Positions 23,692 to 33,530 of a stretch of 34,987 bases of DNA are shown in pieces. The notes under the pieces were generated by a model, which saw only the letters and a list, made by a program, of their open reading frames with translations, searched no databases and had not been told where the DNA came from. A program made the position numbers and the translations under genes. Position 1 is the first letter of the stretch; each line of letters opens with the position of its first letter. Origin of the DNA: an uncultured PS1 clade bacterium (lineage in GTDB: Bacteria; Pseudomonadota; Alphaproteobacteria; MED-G09); assembly GCA_902609025.1 (NCBI GenBank), contig CACLQD010000010.1, positions 1 through 34,987 on the forward strand. Reading direction: 5' to 3'.

Positions 23692-26600
23692 TCAACATTA
23701 TTGATTATATAATGGCTGCAAGAAAAACTACTGTTTTTCTTATGCTAATTCTTATAACCATTGGGACATTTACTTTCATAACAATACCAAAAGATGCGGA
23801 ACCAGATATAGATGTTCCTTTTGTTTATGTTTCTGTTGTTTTACCTGGAATATCACCTGAAGATTCAGAAAGATTAATAGTTAGACCATTAGAAACAGAA
23901 TTAAAAAATATTGAAGGATTAAAAGAAATATCTGGAATGGCATCCCAAAATTATGGGTCTGCTTTATTAGAATTTGACATAAGCTTTGATAAGGATAAGG
24001 TTTTAAGTGATGTTAGGGAAAAAGTTGATCTAGCTAAATCGGAATTTCCTCAAGATGCTGAGGAGCCACAAGTCTTAGAATTTAATATGGCTACAATGCC
24101 TGTGATGACCGTTTCGTTATCAGGTAAAGTGCCAAATAGGACTTTAATTTATCATGCAAAAGAACTTCAGAATCAAATAGAACGAATACCCGGTATATTA
24201 GAAGCACCAATAGTTGGAGATAAAGAGGAATTATTAGAAATACTTGTTAGTCCATCTAAACTTGAGAATTATGATGTTTCACTTGCCGATTTGATAAGAT
24301 CAATAACTGGAAACAATAGAATAGTTGCAGCTGGTACAATCAATAAGGGACAGGGGAAATTTTCAGTAAAAGTACCAGCAGTTTATGAAAGCGCACAAGA
24401 CGTATATAACATAGGAATTATAGCGCGAGGCGAAGGTACTGTTAAACTTGGCGATATAGCTGAAATAAGAAGTACATTTAAGGAAAATGAGACTTATGCA
24501 AGAATTGATGGCAAGCCAGCGATACACCTAGATGTAAAAAAAAGAATTGGCGAAAATGTAATCCTAATAAATAAAAAAATTAGAGAAGTTGGCAATAAAT
24601 ATAAGCAAGATAATCTTTCTAATAATATATATATAGATTTTTCTGCAGACACTTCTGATTACATTAATGAAATGCTTGGATCTTTATCTAATGCGATTTC
24701 AAATGCAATTATAAGCGTTATGCTTCTAGTTATAGCTTCACTAGGAATAAGATCGGCTTTAATGGTTGGGATATCTATTCCGACTTCTTTTCTTATGGCG
24801 ATTACGCTTCTTGCTGTTTCTGGCGGATATATAAACATGATGGTTATGTTTGGATTATTGGTTTCTGTAGGCCTACTAGTTGATGGCTCAATAGTAATGG
24901 TTGAATATGCAGATAGAAAAATGGCTGAAGGTCTTGATAGGAAGGCAGCTTATACCCAAGCTTACAAAAGAATGATATGGCCAATTATATCTTCTACCGC
25001 AACAACACTCGCAGCATTTCTACCATTGGTTTTATGGCCAGGTATACCAGGGCAATTCATGAAATGGATGCCATTCATGGTGAGTTTGGTTTTAATATCT
25101 TCTTTACTTTCTGCGCTTATTTTCATACCGGTAATGGGCTCTTTATTTGGTAAAACAGAAAATAAAAATAAAATTAAACTAGATGAAGAGTTCAGTTTTA
25201 ATAATCTTAATGGAATAACTCTTACATACGCAAAATTATTGGAGAAATGTCTAAAAAGACCGATAGCAGTTTTAATGTCTGCAGTTCTTGTGGTCTTTAC
25301 ATTGATAATTCTCTACTCAAATTTCAATGCTGGTTCACAGTATTCTGTTGACACTGACTCTAATCAAATGCTGGTACATGTTAATGCAAGAGGAAATTTA
25401 TCCCCTGAAGAAAAATTAGATCTTTCGATAGATGTTGAAGAAATAGTAATGGGTACTGATGGTGTTGATAGAGTTCTTACTTCGATAGGTTCTGGAGATG
25501 GCTTTAATGTTTATTCTGCAATGGGTGGTTCGGGAAATAGGACAGATCAAATTGCCTCATTGATGGTTGAATTAAAGCCAGTTCATGAAAGAAGATCGGC
25601 TGATAAAATAAAAGATGATATTTTAAGTAAATCTAAACTTTTGCCTGGAATCATTGTTGAGGCTTATAAAATTGAAAATAAACCTGATACCGGAAAAGAT
25701 ATTCAAATGGAAATAACTTCGAATAATAAAGATAATCTTGAAAAAGTGACAAAAATTATCACAAGAAGATTAGAAAATATGGATGGTATCCAGGAAGTTG
25801 ATAATACTATGCCTTTACCTGGTATTGAATGGATAATTAATGTTGATAGAGAACTTGCTGGTCGTTTTGGAGCTGATATATCAACTATTGGAGCAATTGT
25901 TCAGCTGGTAACGAACGGAATTCTGGTTGACAAATATAGGCCTGATAATTCTGACGATGAGGTTGATATTCGAGTTCGATTTCCAGAAGAATACAGGATG
26001 ATAGAAGAATTTGATCAATTAAGAATTCCAACAAGCGAAGGTGCTGTACCATTATCTAATTTTGTAACAAGAACACCGAACTCTAAAGTTTCAACAATCG
26101 AAAGGCTTGATGGTTTGCGAATTTTTAAAATAAGAGCAAACACATCTATCGATCCTTCAACAGGGAAAAAGTTTCTTGCGGTTGATAAAAGTAATGATTT
26201 AAAAAAATGGATTTCTCAAGAAAGCTTTCCTAAAAATGTATTTATCAAATTCGCTGGTTCAGATGAAGAAAGAGAGGAATCTGCTGCTTTCCTTGGTAAT
26301 GCTATGATAGGGGCTCTTTTTCTAATGTTCATAATTTTATTAACTCAATTTAATAGTTTTTATCAAGCAGCTATAACCTTATCGACTGTAATCTTATCTA
26401 CAATAGGCGCCTTAACTGGTCTTATGATTGTTGGCCAATATTTCTCAGTCATTATGACTGGTCTAGGAATTGTTTCATTAGCGGGAATAATTGTTAACAA
26501 CTCAATAGTTTTAATTGATACATACAATAGACTAAGAGTTCAACATGAAGACCCAATTGAATCAATATTACACTCTTCTGTTCAAAGGTTTAGACCTATT

Positions 26601-26867
26601 GTTTTAACAACTGCTACCACAATGATTGCTCTCATACCGGTTGCTCTGCAGGTTACAATTGGTTGGTTTGATAGAAGTATTGAATTCGGCGGATTAATGG
26701 CGGCATGGTGGGTTCCATTTTCTACCGCTGTGATTTGGGGATTAGGATTTTCAAGTGTATTAACTCTTTTTCTTGTACCTACACTCTTAAGTATGCCAAT
26801 ATACTTTAAAAAAAATAAGTATAAAATTTTTAAATTTTTTACTAATAGAATTCAACCGGCAGAGTAA
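23688..26867 (+). CDS. RND efflux permease (AcrB/MexB-type superfamily)
   Basis: The 1059-residue inner-membrane proton-driven pump has the normal length and twofold layout. TM1 is followed by FTFITIPKDAEPDIDVPFVYVSVVLPGISPEDSERLIVRPLE. The first membrane block includes the proton-relay motif VGLLVDGSIVMVEYADR with one acidic residue of the usual Asp pair. The second membrane block is near LGIVSLAGIIVNNSIVLIDTYN. The docking/porter halves fill the rest. The substrate is unknown (drugs, lipids or fatty acids). The TTG start overlaps the upstream stop by four bases (TTGA), so translation is coupled; an ATG at residue 9 is possible. Confidence 0.92.
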   Translation: MINIIDYIMAARKTTVFLMLILITIGTFTFITIPKDAEPDIDVPFVYVSVVLPGISPEDSERLIVRPLETELKNIEGLKEISGMASQNYGSALLEFDISFDKDKVLSDVREKVDLAKSEFPQDAEEPQVLEFNMATMPVMTVSLSGKVPNRTLIYHAKELQNQIERIPGILEAPIVGDKEELLEILVSPSKLENYDVSLADLIRSITGNNRIVAAGTINKGQGKFSVKVPAVYESAQDVYNIGIIARGEGTVKLGDIAEIRSTFKENETYARIDGKPAIHLDVKKRIGENVILINKKIREVGNKYKQDNLSNNIYIDFSADTSDYINEMLGSLSNAISNAIISVMLLVIASLGIRSALMVGISIPTSFLMAITLLAVSGGYINMMVMFGLLVSVGLLVDGSIVMVEYADRKMAEGLDRKAAYTQAYKRMIWPIISSTATTLAAFLPLVLWPGIPGQFMKWMPFMVSLVLISSLLSALIFIPVMGSLFGKTENKNKIKLDEEFSFNNLNGITLTYAKLLEKCLKRPIAVLMSAVLVVFTLIILYSNFNAGSQYSVDTDSNQMLVHVNARGNLSPEEKLDLSIDVEEIVMGTDGVDRVLTSIGSGDGFNVYSAMGGSGNRTDQIASLMVELKPVHERRSADKIKDDILSKSKLLPGIIVEAYKIENKPDTGKDIQMEITSNNKDNLEKVTKIITRRLENMDGIQEVDNTMPLPGIEWIINVDRELAGRFGADISTIGAIVQLVTNGILVDKYRPDNSDDEVDIRVRFPEEYRMIEEFDQLRIPTSEGAVPLSNFVTRTPNSKVSTIERLDGLRIFKIRANTSIDPSTGKKFLAVDKSNDLKKWISQESFPKNVFIKFAGSDEEREESAAFLGNAMIGALFLMFIILLTQFNSFYQAAITLSTVILSTIGALTGLMIVGQYFSVIMTGLGIVSLAGIIVNNSIVLIDTYNRLRVQHEDPIESILHSSVQRFRPIVLTTATTMIALIPVALQVTIGWFDRSIEFGGLMAAWWVPFSTAVIWGLGFSSVLTLFLVPTLLSMPIYFKKNKYKIFKFFTNRIQPAE

Positions 26868-26869
26868 AA

Positions 26870-27430
26870 ATGGCTAACATAGGTGTATTTTGTTCATCAC
26901 TTGATGGTAAAAAAATCTTTTCTGAAAAAGCTATAGAGTTAGGCGCTATACTAGCAAAAGAAAATCATTCTCTTGTATATGGAGGCGGAAAACTTGGTTT
27001 AATGGGTGATCTAGCTAAGAGTGTTAAGAAAAACGATTCTAAAGTTATTTCTGTTATTCCAAGTTATTTAAATAAACCTCATATTACCTTTAGTGAATCA
27101 GATGAGATTTATGAAACAAAAGATTTGTTTGAAAGGAAAAAAAAATTAATTGAATTATCAGATGTTTTTATTGCTCTCCCAGGAGGTGTGGGCACATTAG
27201 ATGAAATATTTGATGTCATTGCATTATTTGCTCTTGGAGAAATTAATAAATCAATTTTTTTATTAAATATTAATAATTACTGGTTACCTTTTGATGATAT
27301 GATAAAACATCTTAGAGAGAATAAAATGATTAGACCAAGTGATGATAAATTTATAGAAGCTAGAAGTTTAAAAAATTTATTTATTTCAAATAGCGCTGAA
27401 GAGATATTTTCTCATCCAAAATTTATTTAA
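26870..27430 (+). CDS. LOG family protein (cytokinin riboside 5'-monophosphate phosphoribohydrolase-like)
   Basis: The 186-residue Rossmann-like protein has LVYGGGKLGLMGDLA (nucleotide loop, about residues 37-51) and the LOG signature ALPGGVGTLDEIFDVIALF (about 104-122). The catalytic Arg and Glu come from ERKKKL and PGGxGTxxE. LOG enzymes split ribose 5-phosphate from purine nucleotides such as AMP or hypermodified forms; in bacteria the role is often nucleotide salvage. It is 2 bp after the pump gene, and its end overlaps the convergent cimA end by 8 bp. Confidence 0.88.
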   Translation: MANIGVFCSSLDGKKIFSEKAIELGAILAKENHSLVYGGGKLGLMGDLAKSVKKNDSKVISVIPSYLNKPHITFSESDEIYETKDLFERKKKLIELSDVFIALPGGVGTLDEIFDVIALFALGEINKSIFLLNINNYWLPFDDMIKHLRENKMIRPSDDKFIEARSLKNLFISNSAEEIFSHPKFI

Positions 27431-29006
27431 TATCAGATTTTATTAACTTATAATTTATTGAATCCATTAAAGCTTCAAATGATGCCTCAATAATGTTTGG
27501 GCTGATACCAACAGTAAACCAGCTTTGATTTTTGCTGTCTGAACTCTCAATTACAACTCTTGTAATAGCTTCGGTCCCACCATCTAAAATACGAACTTTA
27601 TAGTCAACCAGAGTAAGATCTTGAATATATTCGTTGTATATTCCAAAATCTTTTCTTAATGCATTATCTAATGCGTTAACCGGCCCATTGCCTTCACCTT
27701 TAGAATTGATAATTCTTTCATCTACATTCAGGACTATATTTGCTTTTGATAAAGAGCTCTTATCTTTAGAGCCGGCAATGGTTACTTCATAATTCTCAAC
27801 TGAAAAAAAGCTTGGAACTTGATCCAAAACATTTTTAGCAAGAATTTCAAAAGAAGCCCCAGCTCCATCATATGAATAACCCATATATTCTCTTTCTTTT
27901 ACTATATCTAAAAGAGTATTTATTCTTTTATCATCATTATCAATTTCCATACCTATAGACTTCAATCTTGATAATAAATTTGATTTTCCTGCCTGATTTG
28001 AAACCAAAATTTTTCTATTATTGCCAACTAACTCTGGATTGACATGTTCATAAGTTGTTGGGTCCTTCATAACAGCTGATACATGAAGTCCACCTTTATG
28101 AGCAAATGCGTTTTCACCAACATAAGGCTGATGATTGTTAGGATGTTTATTCAAAATATCGTCAACAAGTCGAGATAAATTTTTTAATTCAGATAACTTG
28201 CTAGCATTAATTGAAATCTCATATTTTTCAGAATATTCCTTCTTCAGTAATAATGTGGGTATAATAGATATTAAATTAGCATTTCCACATCTTTCACCTA
28301 ATCCATTTATTGTTCCTTGGAGATGTCTTGCACCGGCATCAATTGCAGCCAAACTATTGGCGACAGCATTTTCTGTATCATTATGGCAATGTATCCCTAT
28401 CTTATCGCCTGGGAATTTTTTAGTAATTTCTTCTACAATATTAAAAATCTCATTAGGAAGTGTTCCTCCATTTGTATCACACAATACTACCCATTCAGCC
28501 CCAGATTCTAATGCTGCTTCTATACATTTGAATGAAAATTCAGGATTTGATTTGTATCCGTCAAAAAAATGTTCACAATCAATAAGAGGTTCTTTACCGC
28601 TTGCCTTTACAGACAAGACAGATTCTTTTATAGCCTCGATATTTTCCTCTAATGAAATACCTAATGCCAGATCAACATGAAAATCCCAGGTTTTAGCAAC
28701 TAAACAAACAGAATCAGAATGCGCATCAATTAGTGATCTCAACTGAGGGTCATTATCAGCAGATCTTCCAGATCTTTTAGTCATTCCAAAAGCTGTAAAT
28801 TTAGCATTTGAAAAATTGTTTTTATTTTCAAAAAACTTTGTGTCGGTTGGATTTGCTCCTGGCCACCCACCCTCAATATAGTCTATCCCAATGTTATCAA
28901 GAGCATTGGCAATATTAACTTTATCCTGAACTGAAAAATCTACTCCTTGGGTTTGCTGGCCATCCCTAAGCGTAGTATCAAATAAAATAACCTTTTCTTT
29001 GGGCAT
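27423..29006 (-). CDS. cimA: Citramalate synthase
   Basis: CimA condenses acetyl-CoA with pyruvate to (R)-citramalate, a threonine-independent start for isoleucine. The 527-residue length and the opening FDTTLRDGQQTQGVDFSVQDK match the family. GIHCHNDTENAVANSLAAIDAGARHLQGTINGLGERCGNANL is the conserved metal and active-site block (about residues 198-240). HKGGLHVSAV and a C-terminal LeuA-like allosteric domain (INSKGEGNGPVNALDNALR) complete it. The long middle region is of the CimA type rather than the short homocitrate synthase type. The gap to gltX is one base. Confidence 0.93.
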   Translation of the reverse strand: MPKEKVILFDTTLRDGQQTQGVDFSVQDKVNIANALDNIGIDYIEGGWPGANPTDTKFFENKNNFSNAKFTAFGMTKRSGRSADNDPQLRSLIDAHSDSVCLVAKTWDFHVDLALGISLEENIEAIKESVLSVKASGKEPLIDCEHFFDGYKSNPEFSFKCIEAALESGAEWVVLCDTNGGTLPNEIFNIVEEITKKFPGDKIGIHCHNDTENAVANSLAAIDAGARHLQGTINGLGERCGNANLISIIPTLLLKKEYSEKYEISINASKLSELKNLSRLVDDILNKHPNNHQPYVGENAFAHKGGLHVSAVMKDPTTYEHVNPELVGNNRKILVSNQAGKSNLLSRLKSIGMEIDNDDKRINTLLDIVKEREYMGYSYDGAGASFEILAKNVLDQVPSFFSVENYEVTIAGSKDKSSLSKANIVLNVDERIINSKGEGNGPVNALDNALRKDFGIYNEYIQDLTLVDYKVRILDGGTEAITRVVIESSDSKNQSWFTVGISPNIIEASFEALMDSINYKLIKSDIK

Positions 29007-29007
29007 A

Positions 29008-30345
29008 CTATTTTCTCTTTAATCTATCCATTACTTTATTATAGCCCATTAATAAAATAAGTTTATTTAATTCTGGTCCATTTTTTTTTCCTGTTAAGAC
29101 AAGTCTTATTGGCATAAATAATTCTTTACCTTTTTTTTGTGTTTTTTCTTTTAATTTTGATATCCATTCATCCCATGTTTTTAGATCCCAAGGTTCATTT
29201 GGTAAAAGATCCTGAGCAACAATTAAAAAGTTTTCTTCAACATTAAAATCACCTTTAATTGGTTCATTTAAGATTCTAATCCAATCACTCACTTCTGATA
29301 AAGTTGAGATATTTTGTTTAATACAATCCCAGAATTCTTCATCAAAAATGTTATTTTTATCTTTAATAAGTTGAGATATTTGATCAAAATTATAATTAGA
29401 AATTAATTGTGAATTAAGTTTATCTAACTGATTATTGCTATAGCGAGCAGGAGATTTACTAAGTGAACTAATTTCAAATTTATCAGCTAAAAGATCTAAT
29501 GATTCATAGGCTTCAATATCAACTGAACTACCTATAGACGCATTAAGAGAATTGACTGCATTAGGATCAATACCTTTTTCTTTAAGTTGCTCAATTGAAG
29601 CTGCTGCATTTCTTTTTGAAAAAGGTTCACCATTCTCGGAAACCAATAGAGAATTATGCCCAAAAATAGGTATATTTGCATCAAGGGCATTAAAAATTTC
29701 AATTTGTATTCCAGAATTTGTAATGTGATCTTCTCCTCTAATTATATGAGTTATACTCATATCAATATCATCAACAACGCTAGGAAGATTATATAGGTAA
29801 TTACCATCTTCTCTTTTTATAACAGGGTCAGACTGGGCTGCTAGATCAACATTTATATCCCCCCTAATTAAATCTTCAAATTTAACTTTTTTACTCGATA
29901 GCTTAAATCGCCAATATGGCTTTTTTCCAGAATCCAATAATGATTTTATTTCATCTTGCTCAAGTTTTAAGGCGGCTCGGTCGTAAACGGGTGGCATCCT
30001 TCTTGTAATTAATCTTTTTCTTTTTTTATCTAATTCATCGGGTGTTTCAAAACAAGGATAAATCAATCCTTTAGCTTTCAGAATATCGAATGCCTCGTCA
30101 TAAAGTTTAATTCTATTTGATTGCTGGTAACATTCATCATACTTCAAGCCAAGCCAATTGAGATTCTCTTTAATGCTATCTATATATTTATTCTTACTTC
30201 TCTCTTGATCAGTATCATCAATTCTTAAAATAAATTTTCCATTACTTCTTTTCGAAACCAGGAAATTAAGTAATGCAGTCCTTGCATTCCCTACATGCAA
30301 CAAACCCGATGGACTAGGTGCAAATCTTGTTATCGAATTATTCAA
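29008..30345 (-). CDS. gltX: Glutamyl-tRNA synthetase
   Basis: GltX charges tRNA-Glu with glutamate. The 445 residues begin with the class I signature (RFAPSPSGLLHVGNARTALLNF; HIGH region HVGN), then RIDDTDQERS and IIRGEDHITN. The KMSKS region has the EPFSKRNA form. The C-terminal anticodon part is helical. Alphaproteobacteria often have two GltX copies, and this one sits in the nadE-cimA context, so it could be the second. The first 8 bases overlap the end of nadE. Confidence 0.92.
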   Translation of the reverse strand: MNNSITRFAPSPSGLLHVGNARTALLNFLVSKRSNGKFILRIDDTDQERSKNKYIDSIKENLNWLGLKYDECYQQSNRIKLYDEAFDILKAKGLIYPCFETPDELDKKRKRLITRRMPPVYDRAALKLEQDEIKSLLDSGKKPYWRFKLSSKKVKFEDLIRGDINVDLAAQSDPVIKREDGNYLYNLPSVVDDIDMSITHIIRGEDHITNSGIQIEIFNALDANIPIFGHNSLLVSENGEPFSKRNAAASIEQLKEKGIDPNAVNSLNASIGSSVDIEAYESLDLLADKFEISSLSKSPARYSNNQLDKLNSQLISNYNFDQISQLIKDKNNIFDEEFWDCIKQNISTLSEVSDWIRILNEPIKGDFNVEENFLIVAQDLLPNEPWDLKTWDEWISKLKEKTQKKGKELFMPIRLVLTGKKNGPELNKLILLMGYNKVMDRLKRK

Positions 30346-31987
30346 TTTTATCTCTAAATTTGTTAGTTATTGGATATCTTCTATCTCTTCCAAAGTTTCT
30401 TAAGCTAATTTTAACTCCTGGAGCAGATTGTCTTCTTTTGTACTCTGATACATATAATAAATTCTCAACCTTTTTAATTTCCTCTCTAGAATATCCTTTT
30501 TTCTCAAGTTCGCTTGTGCTTAATTCATACTCGACTAAGCCTTCTAAAATTTGATCTAATTCATCATAAGGGGGAAGTGAATCTGAGTCTTTTTGATTAT
30601 CTCTAAGCTCAGCAGTTGGTTCTTTGCTTATTATCGATGAAGGTATGACATCTTTCTTATCTAGTAGTATATTATTTGGTAAATTATTATTTCGCCAATT
30701 AGCTAGAGCATATAACTCTGTCTTATAAATATCTTTTATAGGATTAAATCCTCCATTCATATCGCCATATAAGGTGGAATAACCAACTGAAACTTCTGAT
30801 TTATTTCCTGTCGTTATTAACATCTTTCCTTTCTTATTTGATATAGCCATCAAGATTGTGCCTCTTATCCTTGATTGTAAATTTTCCTCTGTAATATCGT
30901 TTGGTAAGCCCTCAAATGAAGTCTTTAAAGACTCTTCAAGTGAGAGAAAAGTATCACTTATTGATATAGTTTCTAAATTAATTTCCAGTCTATTTGCGCA
31001 ATCCTCTGCATCAATAGTGCTGTTTTCAGATGTATAAGCTGAAGGCAGCATGTAAGCTTCGACTTTATCTTTGCCAAGGGCATCGACTGCTACAGCAGCA
31101 CAAAACGCAGAGTCTATACCGCCAGATAAACCTAAAATAACACCTGGAAAATTATTTTTACTTACATAATCTCTCAAACCAATAACTGTTGCCATATATA
31201 TATTTTCTAAATCAGAAAATTTGAATTCATCAAAGAATAAGTTATTAAATTTTTTTTCTTTTTCATTCAATTCTATAAGAGCAGTATTCTCTTGCCATGG
31301 AGGAGCTTCATAAATTATCTCTTTATCTCCATTCATTATAAGGCTGCTTCCATCAAAAACTAATTCGTCCTGACCTCCAACTTGGTTAATATATACAAAT
31401 GGGAGTCCAGTTTCAGATACTCTATCTTCTATAATATTTTTTCTCTGATTAATTTTATATTTGTCAAATGGAGAGCCATTTGGAGAAATTATCAATTCAC
31501 ATCCTTTATTCTTAAGCTCTAAACAAACATTGTCCTGCCAAATATCCTCACAAATTGGAACTCCTAACTTAATTCCTCTAAATTCAAATACTCTTGGAAT
31601 ATCATTTTTATGAAAAACACGTTTTTCATCAAAAACGCTATAATTAGGTAAATTAACTTTCTTAGAAAACCCAATCAGCTCACCTTTATCTACAATTGCT
31701 GCAGCATTAAATAAATTGTTTTTCTCGTAAATTGGTAGACCTATAATAAAACCTAATTTTTTTGCTTTTGAGTGCTTTATCAATGTATCTAAAGCATTTC
31801 TGCATTCTTCAACAAATGACTTTTTTAAAACCAAATCCTCAGGAGGATAGCCAGATAAGAAAAGCTCTGAAAAAACAACTAGATCAGAATTTAATCCTTG
31901 TGCTTGATCAAGGATATCGATTGCTCTTTTAAGATTACCGTCGATGTCTCCAACGGTGTTATTTATTTGTGCTAAAAATAATTTCAT
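30338..31987 (-). CDS. nadE: Glutamine-dependent NAD+ synthetase
   Basis: NadE turns deamido-NAD+ into NAD+, here with glutamine as ammonia donor. The 549-residue protein is the two-domain form. The N-terminal nitrilase-type amidase has Glu in FSELFLSGYPPEDL (about 40-53), Lys in FSKKVNLPN and Cys in GVPICEDIWQD. The C-terminal ATP-pyrophosphatase has LGLSGGIDSAFCAAV (P-loop) and LITTGNKSEVSVGYSTLYGD. Operon with gltX and cimA; divergent from the MDR gene with a 100-bp AT-rich gap. Confidence 0.94.
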   Translation of the reverse strand: MKLFLAQINNTVGDIDGNLKRAIDILDQAQGLNSDLVVFSELFLSGYPPEDLVLKKSFVEECRNALDTLIKHSKAKKLGFIIGLPIYEKNNLFNAAAIVDKGELIGFSKKVNLPNYSVFDEKRVFHKNDIPRVFEFRGIKLGVPICEDIWQDNVCLELKNKGCELIISPNGSPFDKYKINQRKNIIEDRVSETGLPFVYINQVGGQDELVFDGSSLIMNGDKEIIYEAPPWQENTALIELNEKEKKFNNLFFDEFKFSDLENIYMATVIGLRDYVSKNNFPGVILGLSGGIDSAFCAAVAVDALGKDKVEAYMLPSAYTSENSTIDAEDCANRLEINLETISISDTFLSLEESLKTSFEGLPNDITEENLQSRIRGTILMAISNKKGKMLITTGNKSEVSVGYSTLYGDMNGGFNPIKDIYKTELYALANWRNNNLPNNILLDKKDVIPSSIISKEPTAELRDNQKDSDSLPPYDELDQILEGLVEYELSTSELEKKGYSREEIKKVENLLYVSEYKRRQSAPGVKISLRNFGRDRRYPITNKFRDKIE

Positions 31988-32087
31988 TATTCTAAAATCT
32001 AATATTTATCATAAGTTTAAACAAGTTTGCTTATTTATTATAACATTATATATACTTATCAATATCTATATCCAAGAGGAGTTGATT

Positions 32088-33098
32088 ATGAGTAGCAATA
32101 GAAGTAAAGAAATTCATTTAGCAAGTAGGCCAACTGGATTCCCTGACGATACAAATTTTATAGTTAAAGAGGTTGATTTAACTGATCCAAATAATAACGA
32201 AGTATTGGTAAAAAACTTATGGATGTCTGTTGATCCTTATATGAGAGGTCGAATGATTGACAGGAAGAGTTATGTTCCGCCTTTTCAAGTAAATCAAGTT
32301 CTCGAAGGTGGAGCTATTGGTATCGTTGAAAAATCTAATTCTAGTGAACTAAATGAAGGTGATTATGTAATGTCAAATTATGGTTGGAGAGAATATTTTG
32401 TAACTAATGAAAATAACTTAAAAGTTATAAATCCTGAATTCGGTCCTATTCAAGCGTATTTAGGAGCCCTTGGTATGCCAGGTCTAACTGCATATGCCGG
32501 TCTACTTGAGGTTGGTAAATTACAAGATGGAGAAAATGTTTTGGTTTCTGCAGCTGCAGGTGCTGTTGGATCTGTAGTATGTCAAATAGCTAAAGCGAAA
32601 GGTTGTAAGGTCTACGGAACATCAGGTTCAGACGAAAAATGCAAATGGCTTGAAGAGGAACTAGGTATAGACAAAGCAATAAATTATAAAAAAGTAGATA
32701 ACCTAATATCAGAGTATAGATCTCAAATAACTGATGGAATAGATGTTTATTTTGAGAATGTTGGCGGCGACCATCTTGAGGCAGCAATCAATATTTTAAA
32801 TGTAGGTGGAAGAATCGCTCTTTGTGGAATGATTGACCAATATAATGATGAGGCTGTAAGAAGTGGACCATCTAATTTGATGATGTTAATTATGAAAAAT
32901 GCGAACATGGAAGGTTTTATTGTTTCAAAGTATAATCACCTTCAAGAACAATTCTTAAATGATATGAAAGGTTGGATTGATTCTGGCAAGCTATCTTGGA
33001 AAGAGACCGTGGTTGAAGGCATTGATAATGCGCCTAATGCTTTTATAAATTTATTTTCAGGAAAAAATACTGGTAAAATGCTTGTAAAAATATCATAA
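32088..33098 (+). CDS. NADP-dependent oxidoreductase, zinc-free MDR family (LTB4DH/PTGR-like)
   Basis: The 336-residue protein begins MSSNRSKEIHLASRPTGFP. It has VDPYMRGRM (a motif of prostaglandin reductase/curcumin reductase-like MDRs). The nucleotide loop is ENVLVSAAAGAVGSVVCQIAKAKGCKVYG (AAxGxxG form for NADP), followed by DVYFENVGG and GGRIALCGMI. No zinc-binding residues. It probably reduces the double bond of enones. I start at 32088 because of the good AAGAGGAG ribosome-binding site; an earlier in-frame ATG (31944) would overlap nadE and lacks one. It is 7 bp before sufE. Confidence 0.9.
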   Translation: MSSNRSKEIHLASRPTGFPDDTNFIVKEVDLTDPNNNEVLVKNLWMSVDPYMRGRMIDRKSYVPPFQVNQVLEGGAIGIVEKSNSSELNEGDYVMSNYGWREYFVTNENNLKVINPEFGPIQAYLGALGMPGLTAYAGLLEVGKLQDGENVLVSAAAGAVGSVVCQIAKAKGCKVYGTSGSDEKCKWLEEELGIDKAINYKKVDNLISEYRSQITDGIDVYFENVGGDHLEAAINILNVGGRIALCGMIDQYNDEAVRSGPSNLMMLIMKNANMEGFIVSKYNHLQEQFLNDMKGWIDSGKLSWKETVVEGIDNAPNAFINLFSGKNTGKMLVKIS

Positions 33099-33105
33099 GA
33101 CAAAA

Positions 33106-33528
33106 ATGAGTGATTTAAAAATTGAAGATTTAGTTACCGATTTTGAATTTTTTGATAATTGGGAAGACAAATACAAATACATTATCGAATTAGGTAAAAA
33201 CTGTCCCCCATTAAATGAGAATGAAAAAAATAATGAAAATAAGGTTGATGGTTGCGCAAGCCAAGTCTGGTTAATTACAGAAAAAGAAAAGCTAAATGAT
33301 AAGATTATACTTAAATTTAAAGGAGATTCAGATGCTTTAATAGTGAAGGGCTTAGTTGTTATTCTTTTCAGTATTTTTTCGAAAAAATCACCAAATGAAA
33401 TTATTAAAATTGATGTTTTTGAGAAATTGAGAGACCTTGATCTTGAAAGAAATCTTACTATGCAAAGATCAAACGGATTATCATCAATGGTTAAAAGGAT
33501 TAAAGAAGAAGCTCAAAAATACATCTAG
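33106..33528 (+). CDS. sufE: SufE family Fe-S cluster assembly protein
   Basis: SufE takes sulfur from the SufS desulfurase as a persulfide. The 140-residue size is right. Diagnostic parts are EDKYKYIIELGKNCPPLNENEK, the NKVDGCASQVWL segment with the acceptor Cys (about residue 50), and FKGDSDALIVKGLVVILFSIFSKKSP. The rest of a suf operon is not in the window, so it stands apart from it. It is followed 2 bp later by the MFS gene. Confidence 0.92.
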   Translation: MSDLKIEDLVTDFEFFDNWEDKYKYIIELGKNCPPLNENEKNNENKVDGCASQVWLITEKEKLNDKIILKFKGDSDALIVKGLVVILFSIFSKKSPNEIIKIDVFEKLRDLDLERNLTMQRSNGLSSMVKRIKEEAQKYI

Positions 33529-33530
33529 AT

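Noticed and set aside
28135-28680. 181-codon plus-strand open frame
   Set aside because: It lies fully antisense to the well-supported cimA gene, has no ribosome-binding site and no recognisable motif.
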